From: a virus
IMG/VR virus record: IMGVR_UViG_3300033144_005525
Coordinates: 63,402-127,401 of that record
Length of the DNA stretch: 64,000 bases
Strand: one strand, 5' to 3'
This document shows positions 14,386-22,610 of this stretch, one piece after another (the first letter of the stretch is position 1; every line of letters begins with the position of its first letter). The notes under the pieces are model-generated. The model worked only from the letters and a program-made list of their open reading frames with translations. It was not told the origin of the DNA and searched no databases. The translations under genes were made by a program, and so were the position numbers.

Positions 14386-14752
14386 ATGGACAAAGACCTG
14401 CAAGACACCTGGAACTACATGATGGAGCGCTACGAGCACGTCATAGGACTGCTCAACCACTTCGAGAATCGAGAAGGCTCTGCTGAAGAGCAACATCGCT
14501 GAGGCGGCCCTACGCATCCACACGATCAACGACGAGGTTAGGGACATGTCGGCCGAATTGCAGCCCCTGGTGGAGGCCCACGCTGCCAGTCTGTCCAACC
14601 AGGAGTTGGGCACTGGACACGTAGAGCGCACCCTCAGGATCAGCACCATGACAGGCATGCTCAACTCGATCGTGGCCTTGTCGGAGGTGTACCTCACGGG
14701 ATTAGAGAGAGTAGTGGATACCGCCCAGAACATAGCGACAGCAAAGGCCTAA
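14386..14752 (+). CDS. Coiled-coil protein with a +1 frame break
   Basis: The first frame (14386-14502) has GAGGAGGAAACC before its ATG and encodes a helix ending GLLNHFEN before a short unrelated tail. In the +1 frame, helical sequence continues at once (IEKALLKSNIAEAAL, RIHTINDEVRDM) to 14752. Joined at about 14465-14470 the two give one continuous helix of about 120 residues. No ATG, GTG or TTG starts the second part before 14546. It is either a programmed +1 shift, a mutation or a sequence error; alternatively the second part is a separate 68-residue protein from 14546. Confidence 0.5.
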
Positions 14753-14763
14753 AGGAGAAGACC

Positions 14764-15054
14764 ATGGAGACCATGAGACTGCTGAAGTTCTGGGGATATC
14801 GAGGAGCCATGACCGTAGGCAACCGAACCATCCTACCTAGGGGCAGTGTCGTTGATATGGAGAATGCGTTGTTCGAGGCCGCTGATCAGAAGACCGACAA
14901 CAAGTGCACCTTCAAGATCAAAGACGCCGACCACAACGTTCGCTACATCACCTTTACTGACTTCGTCTGCATCATCGGAGATGCAGTCGAGGAACGGGAC
15001 TCTGGGTGCCTGACGAACACGTACGACAACGTGCTCGTGCTGCAGCTGATCTGA
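14764..15054 (+). CDS. Small protein of unknown function
   Basis: 96 residues with AAAGGAGAAGACC before the ATG. The sequence is beta-rich with a basic start (LLKFWGYRGAMTVGNRTI). Its stop overlaps the next start (ATGA). No family recognised. Confidence 0.6.
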   Translation: METMRLLKFWGYRGAMTVGNRTILPRGSVVDMENALFEAADQKTDNKCTFKIKDADHNVRYITFTDFVCIIGDAVEERDSGCLTNTYDNVLVLQLI

Positions 15055-15353
15055 TGCCTGACTACAAGACGCACGATCCCAAGGGTTGGTGCGGAGACCC
15101 CAAGCGTGGAGCTGCTCTTGGTAGACCTACCATCAAGGGAGATTCTAGTTACTCCGGTCCGCTGGCTTTGCGCCGTATACGCCTGGACGACGGTGGGTAT
15201 GACCCCAATGGCACCTACTTCGGACGAGGATCTCCCTTGTATTGGTACGCCTCCGATGGAGGGGATATCGATGGGATGCTGAGAGCTCGATCACGGGGAT
15301 TGGCCAGAGCTCAGGTGCTCGAGCTCTACCCCGGTGCCAAGGTGAGACGATGA
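15054..15353 (+). CDS. Conserved phage protein, GYDPNGTYFG family
   Basis: 99 residues from ATG 15054. The C-terminal 60 residues carry the family signature: RRIRLDDGGYDPNGTYFG, PLYWYASDGGDIDGMLRA, and a final YPGAKV. This small family is widespread in phages and plasmids and has no assigned function. ATGA overlaps on both sides tie it to a five-gene run. Confidence 0.7.
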   Translation: MPDYKTHDPKGWCGDPKRGAALGRPTIKGDSSYSGPLALRRIRLDDGGYDPNGTYFGRGSPLYWYASDGGDIDGMLRARSRGLARAQVLELYPGAKVRR

Positions 15354-15562
15354 CAGGCAGGTTGGATACAGGCTGGAGGGTTTGCGACTCCTGTGAGGGA
15401 TCAGGTAAAGACCCCTGCAAGAGGAGCCGGAAGTGTCCTGGGTGCAATGGCTCTGGGCGGGTCGAGTACTGCTTGTGCTGTCTCGACACCATGCCTTGTC
15501 GAGGAGACAAACCCGACGTACTCGACCAAAGCTACTGCGCTGATATCGTATTCGGACCCTGA
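15350..15562 (+). CDS. DnaJ-type zinc-finger protein
   Basis: 70 residues. Two CxxCxGxG-type knuckles (CDSCEGSGKD and CPGCNGSGRV) as in the DnaJ central domain, plus an extra CLCCLD and later Cys. There is no J domain or substrate-binding region, so it is a stand-alone zinc module, possibly for protein or RNA binding. It overlaps its neighbours at both ends. Confidence 0.7.
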   Translation: MTGRLDTGWRVCDSCEGSGKDPCKRSRKCPGCNGSGRVEYCLCCLDTMPCRGDKPDVLDQSYCADIVFGP

Positions 15563-15720
15563 TGAGCAGATACCGCCGGCGAGCTCGAGAGCGTAGAAGG
15601 CTCAGGGTCAAGGGGAGGAGGAAGCAGATGAAGAGAGAAGAGCTGGCCTATCGACCTGGCCTGTTCCTGAGGATGCGTTCGTTCTTCAGGTTGATACGGC
15701 TACGTCTACGGGGTTGGTAG
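15562..15720 (+). CDS. Arginine-rich small protein
   Basis: 52 residues, of which more than a third are Arg (MSRYRRRARERRRLRVKG at the start, LIRLRLRGW at the end). ATGA overlap with the previous gene supports translation. Its charge suggests RNA or DNA binding. The MSR...R start resembles the products at 9596 and 9900. Confidence 0.5.
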   Translation: MSRYRRRARERRRLRVKGRRKQMKREELAYRPGLFLRMRSFFRLIRLRLRGW

Positions 15721-15755
15721 GAGATCACATAAGACAAACAAAGAGGGAACCATTG

Positions 15756-16763
15756 ATGGACTTCGACACCAGTCCCAAAGCCAGGCTCAAGCTGATGGCA
15801 GAGCCAGGCCACATATTGAGAAACATCGACCCAGCCGATCCATCTCACCTCAGCTCGTTCTACAAGACTGGTATAGCTGAGCATCCACAGCTCTTCTCCC
15901 AAGATCCAGGGTCAACCAAAGAGGAGTACTCCCACATACTCCACCTTCTGCATCTGGCCTATCGCTGGACTGTAGCCAAACGACCGATCTACGAGCTCAC
16001 CCACAGCTTGGCCGCGGCGCTCATGCTCACCGAGCCGCCCAAGATGGCTGAAGGTGAAGAGATAGAGCTCCCCACACCGGCATTCGTCATCAGAGTGCCT
16101 GAAGGGTTGATTCCGGTGTTTGGTCCCGAAGGGCAAGGATGGGCTGAACTGATCTGGGTCCACTCCTTCAAGGCCCACCACATGAAGCTCAAGACCACCG
16201 AGAGGTTCCTTCGCTGGACCACGGAATGGAACATGGTCTCTGTGTGGAGAGATAGGCGCCCCAACGACCTCTACGTTGGAGACGAGCGTGTGTATGTCCT
16301 GAGACCAGATACTGATGTGCTTCCACAGGAAGATGACGAGATCACCATGTCAGGCTCCCTGCGGCTCTTACGCAACCTCTGCTCCTGGTTGGCTGCCACG
16401 GAGAGGGAGAGCACTGAAAAGCCTGTAGAGAGGCGGAGGAAGCTCAGGAAGAGTGGCAAGAAGGACAAGCTGCGGTTCTCCACCATCAAGCTTGGGCATG
16501 GAGTCCATCTAGGCCCCGAGCTCCGGAGAATGGCCGCCGAGGTGGCCTTGGGTTCCAGCAAGAACGCTCGAGAGGGCTGGCAGCTACGAACCAAGCATGT
16601 CGTACAAGGTCACTGGAAGATGCAGGCCTACGGAGAGGGTCTCAAGCTGCGTAAACGCATCTGGATCACTCCCTACTGGCGTGGTCCTGAAGGAGAGGCA
16701 GCCTGGGCAGAAGTCCTGGATGCCGTTGAAGGGAAAGATCATGAAAGTCAAAGTACTGTTTGA
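15756..16763 (+). CDS. AcrVA2-like protein
   Basis: 335 residues from ATG 15756, preceded by GAGGGAACC. Helical N-terminus; then YELTHSLAAALMLTEPP, a strand PTPAFVIRVPEGLIPV, and near the C-terminus HVVQGHWKMQAYG, RKRIWITPYWRGPEG. The order and the GHW motif match the C-terminal part of the 520-residue protein at 12717 and what I recall of AcrVA2-family proteins. Whether it inhibits a CRISPR effector or serves another role is not shown by sequence. Its end overlaps the next gene by 23 bases. Confidence 0.6.
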   Translation: MDFDTSPKARLKLMAEPGHILRNIDPADPSHLSSFYKTGIAEHPQLFSQDPGSTKEEYSHILHLLHLAYRWTVAKRPIYELTHSLAAALMLTEPPKMAEGEEIELPTPAFVIRVPEGLIPVFGPEGQGWAELIWVHSFKAHHMKLKTTERFLRWTTEWNMVSVWRDRRPNDLYVGDERVYVLRPDTDVLPQEDDEITMSGSLRLLRNLCSWLAATERESTEKPVERRRKLRKSGKKDKLRFSTIKLGHGVHLGPELRRMAAEVALGSSKNAREGWQLRTKHVVQGHWKMQAYGEGLKLRKRIWITPYWRGPEGEAAWAEVLDAVEGKDHESQSTV

Positions 16764-16965
16764 ACCAACTACAGATGTGATGGATCAGATCCGTAAAGGC
16801 TCTGCTAATTGCAGCGAGAAGAGCCCGGAGTTTCAGAAGGCTTTGACCATCCTCACTCGCCACGTCGCCTTCTGGAAGAACCTGACTATGGAGATCGACA
16901 CCGATAAGGAAACCATGACGGCTTGTCGAGTGGAGCCGAGCGACATCTTCAAGAAAGGAAGCTGA
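16741..16965 (+). CDS. Small protein of unknown function
   Basis: 74 residues from ATG 16741, lying inside the end of the AcrVA2-like gene in another frame. Mixed helix and strand with a Lys-rich end. ATGA overlap with the next gene. Confidence 0.55.
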   Translation: MKVKVLFEPTTDVMDQIRKGSANCSEKSPEFQKALTILTRHVAFWKNLTMEIDTDKETMTACRVEPSDIFKKGS

Positions 16966-17375
16966 TGCGAAAGGATGAGGAGGGCAACGAGTGTCCACAC
17001 ACGCTAGGCGAGTATCGCAAGCTGTGTGTTTCCATCGGAGGTGTGGATTGTCCAGCAGTGGCATGGCTGGACCAACAGATCTCTGAGAACAAGGAGAAAG
17101 GAGAAGACGAGCTGGTCATCGTGTCCGACAGTCAGATGCGCTTCGTGTTGATGCCTCTGCTGTTGCCTCCGCCAAGTACAGGACAGGACAGCGCAGGACG
17201 GCCTCTATCTATAGGCTCCAAGGTGAGATTCAGGGGCCACAACTACACCATCAAGTCCTTCCTCCCCGGACAAGGTACTGGTGGGTGTGCTGGGCTGCTA
17301 TTCGAAGAGAGCGAGATCCACACCAACGAGAAGCCTACCGAGATCTCTGTGGACTTGGTGTCGGAGGAGAGCTGA
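16965..17375 (+). CDS. Small protein of unknown function
   Basis: 136 residues. The N-terminal half is helical with three Cys (NECPHTLGEYRKLC, VDCPAVAW). The C-terminal half resembles a small beta-barrel (LSIGSKVRFRGHNYTIKSF). No family recognised. Coupled to both neighbours by ATGA overlaps. Confidence 0.6.
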   Translation: MRKDEEGNECPHTLGEYRKLCVSIGGVDCPAVAWLDQQISENKEKGEDELVIVSDSQMRFVLMPLLLPPPSTGQDSAGRPLSIGSKVRFRGHNYTIKSFLPGQGTGGCAGLLFEESEIHTNEKPTEISVDLVSEES

Positions 17376-17566
17376 TGGCACTGAAGCAATACATGGTGAC
17401 CCTCGATGGTAAACGCAGCATCGTCTATGCCAGGAATATGGACGACGCCTGTTTCCAGGTCACGGGCAAGTCCATAAACGTGATTGGGGCCGAGGTGAAA
17501 GACTCCGATCTCAGTAGCAAGGATATCGCCCGGATGCTCATGAAGGGAGGGAAGTACTACTCATGA
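17375..17566 (+). CDS. Small protein of unknown function
   Basis: 63 residues. KQYMVTLDGKRSIVYARNMDD and SINVIGAEVKD suggest a compact alpha/beta domain. Overlaps the next gene by 4 bases. Confidence 0.6.
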   Translation: MALKQYMVTLDGKRSIVYARNMDDACFQVTGKSINVIGAEVKDSDLSSKDIARMLMKGGKYYS

Positions 17567-17949
17567 TGAGCTTCATAAAGAAACCCCACAGCACTAGACC
17601 AGGTGTGTACGTGATGGAGGTCTTCGACAGCGGAAACAACCTAATCGCCACAATAGTGCCTGGTGGCACAGTTCATGAGATCGAGGATGTCGTTGAATCT
17701 CTGTTCAACTCTGGTCCCGTACCTGAAACAGTCGTGGCGTACGACGAACACATGAGACAGGGAACGACCAAAGCCCTCAATGCTTTGTCCGACCGACATC
17801 TCAACGGGAGCAGGTCCTGTGTGATTTGCAACTTCAACATCACAAAAGAAATGATGGAGTGTCAGGGAGGCTGTCCGGCCAACACCCTGCGCAAGTTCTT
17901 CGAGACCACACTCATCGGGGATTTGGTAGAGATCCCCAACAAAGTCTGA
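17563..17949 (+). CDS. Small protein with C-terminal Cys cluster
   Basis: 128 residues. The N-terminal part has RPGVYVMEVFDSGNNLIATI; the C-terminus has CVICNFNITKEMMECQGGC, probably a zinc site. Function unknown. Confidence 0.6.
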   Translation: MMSFIKKPHSTRPGVYVMEVFDSGNNLIATIVPGGTVHEIEDVVESLFNSGPVPETVVAYDEHMRQGTTKALNALSDRHLNGSRSCVICNFNITKEMMECQGGCPANTLRKFFETTLIGDLVEIPNKV

Positions 17950-17951
17950 AC

Positions 17952-18353
17952 ATGACCAAGAAGAAGGTCAGTTTCGTACAACTCACTAAAGCGAACCACC
18001 TACTAGGCGAGGGCTACTACCAGGTATCTAGGCGACACCGCATCTTGGCGAAGTTCCCAGAAGGTCTCACCGGTACTGAGGCTCTCCTCCAAGATGGACA
18101 ACATCCCTACAATCCCAAGTGGGCTGAAGACATGGGGGAGGGTGCTGCAGGTGATCACTGGCTACGTTGTTACGCTGAGGCTGCTGGCTACTGGCTTCGA
18201 GTAAACAAGGCCATCTTCACCGCCTTTCGCATCCTCGGAGGTGACACCTATGCTTGGACATACGAGTTGAAGCAGAAAGGCACTACCCCTCTAGAGCATA
18301 GGAACGCTGATGTAGCGTCTCTACCAAACCTCCCACAACACGGAGAGAAGTGA
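17952..18353 (+). CDS. Protein of unknown function
   Basis: 133 residues, helix-rich, aromatic (HWLRCYAEAAGYWLRV). Two bases after the previous stop; its last base is the first base of the next ATG. No family recognised. Confidence 0.55.
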   Translation: MTKKKVSFVQLTKANHLLGEGYYQVSRRHRILAKFPEGLTGTEALLQDGQHPYNPKWAEDMGEGAAGDHWLRCYAEAAGYWLRVNKAIFTAFRILGGDTYAWTYELKQKGTTPLEHRNADVASLPNLPQHGEK

Positions 18354-18595
18354 TGCCTGGACCTGTATCCGATTCCTACGACGTCGAGTTCGGCACCGGA
18401 AACAACGTACACGACGTTCGAGAAGCTATCGATGAGGTGCGAGAGCTGATAACCAACACCCTCGGTGAAGAGCTCAAGTACATCGTGGACGTAGCTCAAA
18501 GCAAAGACGGTGGAAAACCGTATGACCTACAACTGTCGGAGAAGAAACTCCGCATCATCCGGTTCTGTCTAGACAGAGCCCAGGAGTCGATATGA
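18353..18595 (+). CDS. Small helical protein
   Basis: 80 residues with an amphipathic helix VHDVREAIDEVRELITNTLG and a second helix at the end. Function unknown. ATGA overlap with the next gene. Confidence 0.55.
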   Translation: MPGPVSDSYDVEFGTGNNVHDVREAIDEVRELITNTLGEELKYIVDVAQSKDGGKPYDLQLSEKKLRIIRFCLDRAQESI

Positions 18596-18840
18596 GTGAC
18601 GTCCACAAAGCCGTTAGTCCCTTCTACATCGTGAAGAAGCATCCAGCCGATCGACGAAACAACAAGATGGCTGAGGGAGAAACCGACACCTACAACGAGG
18701 TGGAACGGGCTATCGAACGGGCAAAGAGGAACGCCAGTCAAGATCGAGTCCGCTACGTGGTTATGAAGGCCATCAGGTGTTACGGGCCTGTCGCTGATGT
18801 CGTCGAGATCCCCGTCAGAGAGGATGGGTACCAGGGCTGA
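18592..18840 (+). CDS. Small protein of unknown function
   Basis: 82 residues, alpha/beta (FYIVKKHPADRRNN, YNEVERAIERAKRNA, VRYVVMKAIRCYGPV). The order of a strand, a helix with regularly spaced charges, then a strand recalls small phage double-split folds, but no family is assigned. Overlaps both neighbours. Confidence 0.6.
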   Translation: MSDVHKAVSPFYIVKKHPADRRNNKMAEGETDTYNEVERAIERAKRNASQDRVRYVVMKAIRCYGPVADVVEIPVREDGYQG

Positions 18841-19211
18841 TGTCGATCGACAATAGAGGTGAAATCGAAGCATCTGGATTCGACAGCTCCAACGTGCCTG
18901 TCAATCTATTCATCGAGAAACTCACCAAGCCGAAACCTCTGCCTGAAAACGCAGAGGAGATGGACATCGAAGAACACAAAGAGAACATGGATATCTGGGA
19001 CGCAGGCTACAGGTGGAAGCTCGCCGCCGACGCCTTCATGCCTCGCAAGGGGCTGTGGGAAGACAACGTTCTACTGGTGTACACCAGCACCAGGAGAGAG
19101 GTTTCTGAGCTACTCGAAGAGCACATCCTCCCCTTCTACCAACTGGCTCACCGCAAGATCATTGAGATGGTTGAAGGCACGACAGACAGTCTCTACTACT
19201 GGGAGGAGTGA
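18840..19211 (+). CDS. Acidic helical protein
   Basis: 123 residues, strongly acidic middle (ENAEEMDIEEHKENMDI), helical. Function unknown; follows the previous gene in an ATGA overlap. Confidence 0.55.
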   Translation: MSIDNRGEIEASGFDSSNVPVNLFIEKLTKPKPLPENAEEMDIEEHKENMDIWDAGYRWKLAADAFMPRKGLWEDNVLLVYTSTRREVSELLEEHILPFYQLAHRKIIEMVEGTTDSLYYWEE

Positions 19212-19217
19212 TGACCG

Positions 19218-19655
19218 GTGTCCGTCTCTAAGAAGCGTGATTGGGAGAAAGGTAAGTGGGCCTTCGGCATCAAGGTCTTCATGCCTAACGGAACCATGAT
19301 CGAGTCCGACCTGGTGAAAGTCCCTATTGAGAGAGGGGAGAAGGTTTGGAAGGCAATCAAGCAGGTCATAGGACTGACCAAACTAGATGAGGAAGACGAG
19401 GATAGCGGAGTAGACGAAGGACTCTGCTACGCCTGCGACAAGATGCAGAGACACATCAACGATGGAGGCTCTGCATGGGTGGCGTACAGAGACGTGATTG
19501 ATGCCAGAACTGAGGAGTCGGTAAGCATCACCACCTTCTACTGCAACACACCAGAGTGCAGTGAGGACATCTTGCACTGCTGTGACTTAGACATAGTGAT
19601 GGGATCCACATGTCCAAGCTGTGGAAGAAAGATGCGTCAACAACCACCGCCATAG
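19218..19655 (+). CDS. Zinc-ribbon protein
   Basis: 145 residues from GTG 19218. N-terminal alpha/beta part ([15 protein letters not shown]), a first Cys pair ([10 protein letters not shown]), then CNTPEC, a CC pair and CPSCGRKM at the end, so one or two zinc ribbons are likely. Function unknown. Confidence 0.6.
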   Translation: MSVSKKRDWEKGKWAFGIKVFMPNGTMIESDLVKVPIERGEKVWKAIKQVIGLTKLDEEDEDSGVDEGLCYACDKMQRHINDGGSAWVAYRDVIDARTEESVSITTFYCNTPECSEDILHCCDLDIVMGSTCPSCGRKMRQQPPP

Positions 19656-19674
19656 GCGGAGAAAAGAGCGAGCA

Positions 19675-20427
19675 ATGAAGACACTGTTGACAACAACTAT
19701 CCTGATCATCCTAGCTGCTTGCGCCGCAGAACAAGGAGAGTCTGGAGACCTCGGGCAAGAAGGTCGAGTCGGTCCGGCCGGACCTGCAGGTCCCCAAGGA
19801 GTACAGGGAGTAGCTGGCTCTCAGGGAGTGCAAGGGTCCCAAGGAGTCACGGGTCCCAAAGGAGACACAGGAGCTGGCACTCCCGGTGTTGACGGAGAGA
19901 ACGGACCTCAAGGAGTACAAGGAGTACAAGGCATCCGTGGACTCACTGGGTACACGGGTCCACAAGGACTGCAGGGGCCTGCTGGATCAGACCGCATGAT
20001 GTTCGTCAGCAATACTGGAGACACTCTTGGAACGATGGTCTCTCCAACGATGGTGTACTCCGAAGGGTCAGTGTTCCCTGCCGGTTACATCGTAGATGCC
20101 ATGCCCAGCATGATCTTCTGGACGGATGTCGCCTGCAGTGTTGGAACTCCTTACATCGCAGCGGCGTACGAAATGAGGGTTAGCAACAGGCTGTACTGGA
20201 ACCCAGGCACGGGATCATCTGCCAAAATGTTCGAGTGGGCTGGAACTGACATGGAAGATGGGGTGCTAATCAGATCGGTTCAAAAGGCGAAAGGGATTTG
20301 CACTTCCTACGCATCGCCTGGAGAAGTCATGGACTTCAAGATCAGACTAGACGTCACTCCGGTTGCAACATTCCCGATAGAGGACACATTCCCCTGGACT
20401 GTGGTGCCGGAGAGCGCACTGCCGTGA
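19675..20427 (+). CDS. Lipoprotein with collagen-like repeats
   Basis: 250 residues from ATG 19675. It starts with a lipoprotein signal peptide ([16 protein letters not shown], lipobox LAAC). Gly-X-Y collagen triplets follow from about 31 to 104 ([29 protein letters not shown]). A C-terminal globular beta-rich domain covers about 107-250. Collagen-like repeats are common in phage fibres, but a lipoprotein signal would send this product to the host envelope. It could be a superinfection-excluding or surface-modifying protein. Confidence 0.75.
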   Translation: MKTLLTTTILIILAACAAEQGESGDLGQEGRVGPAGPAGPQGVQGVAGSQGVQGSQGVTGPKGDTGAGTPGVDGENGPQGVQGVQGIRGLTGYTGPQGLQGPAGSDRMMFVSNTGDTLGTMVSPTMVYSEGSVFPAGYIVDAMPSMIFWTDVACSVGTPYIAAAYEMRVSNRLYWNPGTGSSAKMFEWAGTDMEDGVLIRSVQKAKGICTSYASPGEVMDFKIRLDVTPVATFPIEDTFPWTVVPESALP

Positions 20428-20594
20428 GGTGGTCTGAGTTCAAAGAGGAAGTAGACAAGAGGCTGAAGATGCTCGGTGATAAAGATCCTCCAATCTTCGT
20501 CATCGACATCTCTGGCTTTGGGGCTGATGGTAATGCAGAGGACATCAACGTGAGTCTCAGCAATAGCTGTAAGACCCTCTACATTGACTGCTAA
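20424..20594 (+). CDS. Small conserved phage protein
   Basis: 56 residues from GTG 20424 in GTGA overlap with the lipoprotein stop. Pattern [13 protein letters not shown] then [10 protein letters not shown] and an acidic strand, which I know from a small phage family without assigned function. Confidence 0.6.
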   Translation: MRWSEFKEEVDKRLKMLGDKDPPIFVIDISGFGADGNAEDINVSLSNSCKTLYIDC

Positions 20595-20609
20595 ATATGG
20601 GTCTATTCG

Positions 20610-20617
20610 GGGATAAG
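20610..20617 (+). promoter_or_regulatory. GGGATAAG motif
   Basis: Exact octamer 30 bases before the ATG at 20647, in a 52-bp gap. Confidence 0.45.
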
Positions 20618-20646
20618 CCTTTCGAGTAAACAACGAAAGGAAAACC

Positions 20647-20919
20647 ATGACCATTCGTGACCTGAATAAAATCTTCTTCGTAGCTGTGTTCGCCAACCTA
20701 TTGGTGTTCTACCGATGCAACCCCGCTCGTTTCATCCTGTGGGCAGCTGTGATGCCATTGAGTTTTCTGGTCCACCTCTACGCAATGGCCAGCAGCGTAG
20801 AGAACAGGGAGGCTTTGGGATTGGCGATGGCGAAGAGTTCTCTGGCTAACAAAGAGATACCGAACTGGAGTAAGAGGCTCATCCACGGATGGGCCGCTCC
20901 GTACGTACCACCGCAGTAA
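20647..20919 (+). CDS. Small membrane protein
   Basis: 90 residues with AAAGGAAAACC before the ATG. Two hydrophobic segments (FFVAVFANLLVFY and FILWAAVMPLSFLVHLYAM) then a soluble tail. Function unknown. Confidence 0.65.
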   Translation: MTIRDLNKIFFVAVFANLLVFYRCNPARFILWAAVMPLSFLVHLYAMASSVENREALGLAMAKSSLANKEIPNWSKRLIHGWAAPYVPPQ

Positions 20920-20934
20920 ACTATCGAGGAAACC

Positions 20935-21453
20935 ATGAAAACCGACGGACAGTTCCTTCTGGAACTAGCAGATGTACTTAGAAAGAAAGGCATCGAAGGC
21001 AGCGCCAGGGTCTGGGACATAGCCTACAGGCTTCCTTCGCAGAAGCCTCCGATCCTTATCGGCACTCGTGTCTGGAGAGCGGTGATCACTGATGGAGATC
21101 AGTTGATCATTCGCGAGTACTCCACCAACACCAAGACCACCAACACTAAGCACGACGACTTCAACTTCGAGTTGGATGGAAAAGGGGGAGTGGTGTTCCG
21201 GGCATCGCAGGGGGCCTTCAGCTATTACAAGGACAACCTGTGGTGTGTCTTAGGCTCCAGTGCTCGAGGGCTGGTCTGCATCAGCAAAGAGATTCCCGAT
21301 ACCAACTGGACTCACTTCGAAGTCACCGGACTCTCGAAGAAGCAGAACGTAGCCTTTGGGAAGTTCGTGGTGGGTCCGGTGGAGGAGTTGGCTGCTCAGT
21401 ATTCTCCACCCGACTCCAAATTCAGAAACTCCAAACCCCAGGAGGCGGCATGA
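20935..21453 (+). CDS. Protein of unknown function
   Basis: 172 residues with GAGGAAACC before the ATG. Alpha/beta with long beta stretches (VWRAVITDGDQLIIREY). Its 3' end overlaps the next gene. No family recognised. Confidence 0.6.
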   Translation: MKTDGQFLLELADVLRKKGIEGSARVWDIAYRLPSQKPPILIGTRVWRAVITDGDQLIIREYSTNTKTTNTKHDDFNFELDGKGGVVFRASQGAFSYYKDNLWCVLGSSARGLVCISKEIPDTNWTHFEVTGLSKKQNVAFGKFVVGPVEELAAQYSPPDSKFRNSKPQEAA

Positions 21454-21692
21454 GTCCTAGGACTGCGATCACAGTGGCATTGATAGCCGCAACTATCCTG
21501 GAAGGCGTTTACAATTACTGTAAACGGCGCAAGATCAGGATGAAGCTTGATGAGATATCTGGAGAGGTCCTACGTCGGGACTACTTCATTGCCCAATCCG
21601 TCATCAATGACGACGACCTCAACGACAACCAACTGAAACTCAGAGAGATGCTGATCGGCGCCGGCAAGTACTCGTACAATACAGCAGGGTAG
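21450..21692 (+). CDS. Small membrane-anchored protein
   Basis: 80 residues. N-terminal span AITVALIAATILEGVYNY, then a basic patch (CKRRKIRMK) and a charged helix. ATGA overlap with the previous gene. Confidence 0.6.
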   Translation: MSPRTAITVALIAATILEGVYNYCKRRKIRMKLDEISGEVLRRDYFIAQSVINDDDLNDNQLKLREMLIGAGKYSYNTAG

Positions 21693-21707
21693 CTGATCCG
21701 TGCTCCT

Positions 21708-21741
21708 CCGAATGCCTGGTGGTACTCCATCAGGTGTTCGG
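21708..21741 (+). promoter_or_regulatory. Hairpin before GGGATAAG
   Basis: CCGAA/TTCGG, CCTG/CAGG and TGG/CCA stems stacked around small internal loops, loop TACT. There is no U-run, and the GGGATAAG motif follows immediately, so a processing or pausing site is more likely than a terminator. Confidence 0.4.
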
Positions 21742-21749
21742 GGGATAAG
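21742..21749 (+). promoter_or_regulatory. GGGATAAG motif
   Basis: Exact octamer 36 bases before the ATG at 21786. Confidence 0.45.
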
Positions 21750-21785
21750 CATGTTGAGCAGAACTCTAGCTATTAGGAGAAAACC

Positions 21786-22601
21786 ATGGGCAAGCACGCC
21801 CGACTAAAGAGAGAGCGGAAAGCTGCTCTCCAGTCGGCTGGTCTCAAGAAGCTACCGAGAGGTGAGCTCATAGGGACCCTAGATGAGCTGACCGACCACA
21901 TCGAGAAGTTCATACGTCGCCTAGAGCAACAAGTGCGACATAGGATCAATCTGGACATCGCTAACCCACCCAGCTTGAAACGCACCTCTGAAGACAGCAA
22001 TCCGACAGGGATCACGGACAGGGAGATCAAACTCATATCCACTGGGGTCTCTTGTGGCAGCTGCACCAAAACCAAAGGGTGTTGTCACTTGGCTATCTCT
22101 GCAAACCTGTTCGAAGTGCTCCCCATCGTACGTCGTTTGAGAGGTGATGGTAGGAACACACCAGAGCTCATAGAGCAGCTGTGGGATGTGGGTACTGAGA
22201 TGGAGGACACTGCTCAGGAAGAGTGGTTCGACAAGAGAAGGCCATGTGTCTTCTTGAGTGAGAATGAGAAATGCACCATCTACGGAGTGCGTCCTACAGC
22301 TTGCAGACACCACGTGGTGTTCACTCCTCCAGAACAGTGCAGCAACTTTGGAGCAGAGAACGATCCTCGAACACGTACTCTGCAATACAGCTCCGAACCA
22401 GAGCTAATGCAGTGCTTGCTGTGGAACAGAAGCCTTTGTAAGACCTACTTCAGACTGCCTGATGTAGACGAGACAATGTACGCTGGCTCTTTCCCTAAAC
22501 TACTCGCAAGGGTATTGAAGGCGTTCAACACCGATGACTGGAGGGCTGATCTAGCAGAGCAAGATTGGCCTACCCTGTCGAACCCCCCAAACATGAGATA
22601 G
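21786..22601 (+). CDS. YkgJ-type zinc/iron-binding cluster protein
   Basis: 271 residues with AGGAGAAAACC before the ATG. The core (about 88-185) has the YkgJ/UPF0153 pattern: SCGSCTKTKGCC, then RRPCVFLSENEKCTIYGVRP and CRHH, eight Cys/His in conserved spacing that bind an iron-sulfur or zinc cluster. Flanking parts are a basic helical N-terminus and a 90-residue C-terminal extension with more Cys. The family has no firmly known reaction. Confidence 0.75.
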   Translation: MGKHARLKRERKAALQSAGLKKLPRGELIGTLDELTDHIEKFIRRLEQQVRHRINLDIANPPSLKRTSEDSNPTGITDREIKLISTGVSCGSCTKTKGCCHLAISANLFEVLPIVRRLRGDGRNTPELIEQLWDVGTEMEDTAQEEWFDKRRPCVFLSENEKCTIYGVRPTACRHHVVFTPPEQCSNFGAENDPRTRTLQYSSEPELMQCLLWNRSLCKTYFRLPDVDETMYAGSFPKLLARVLKAFNTDDWRADLAEQDWPTLSNPPNMR

Positions 22602-22610
22602 GAAGAGAAG

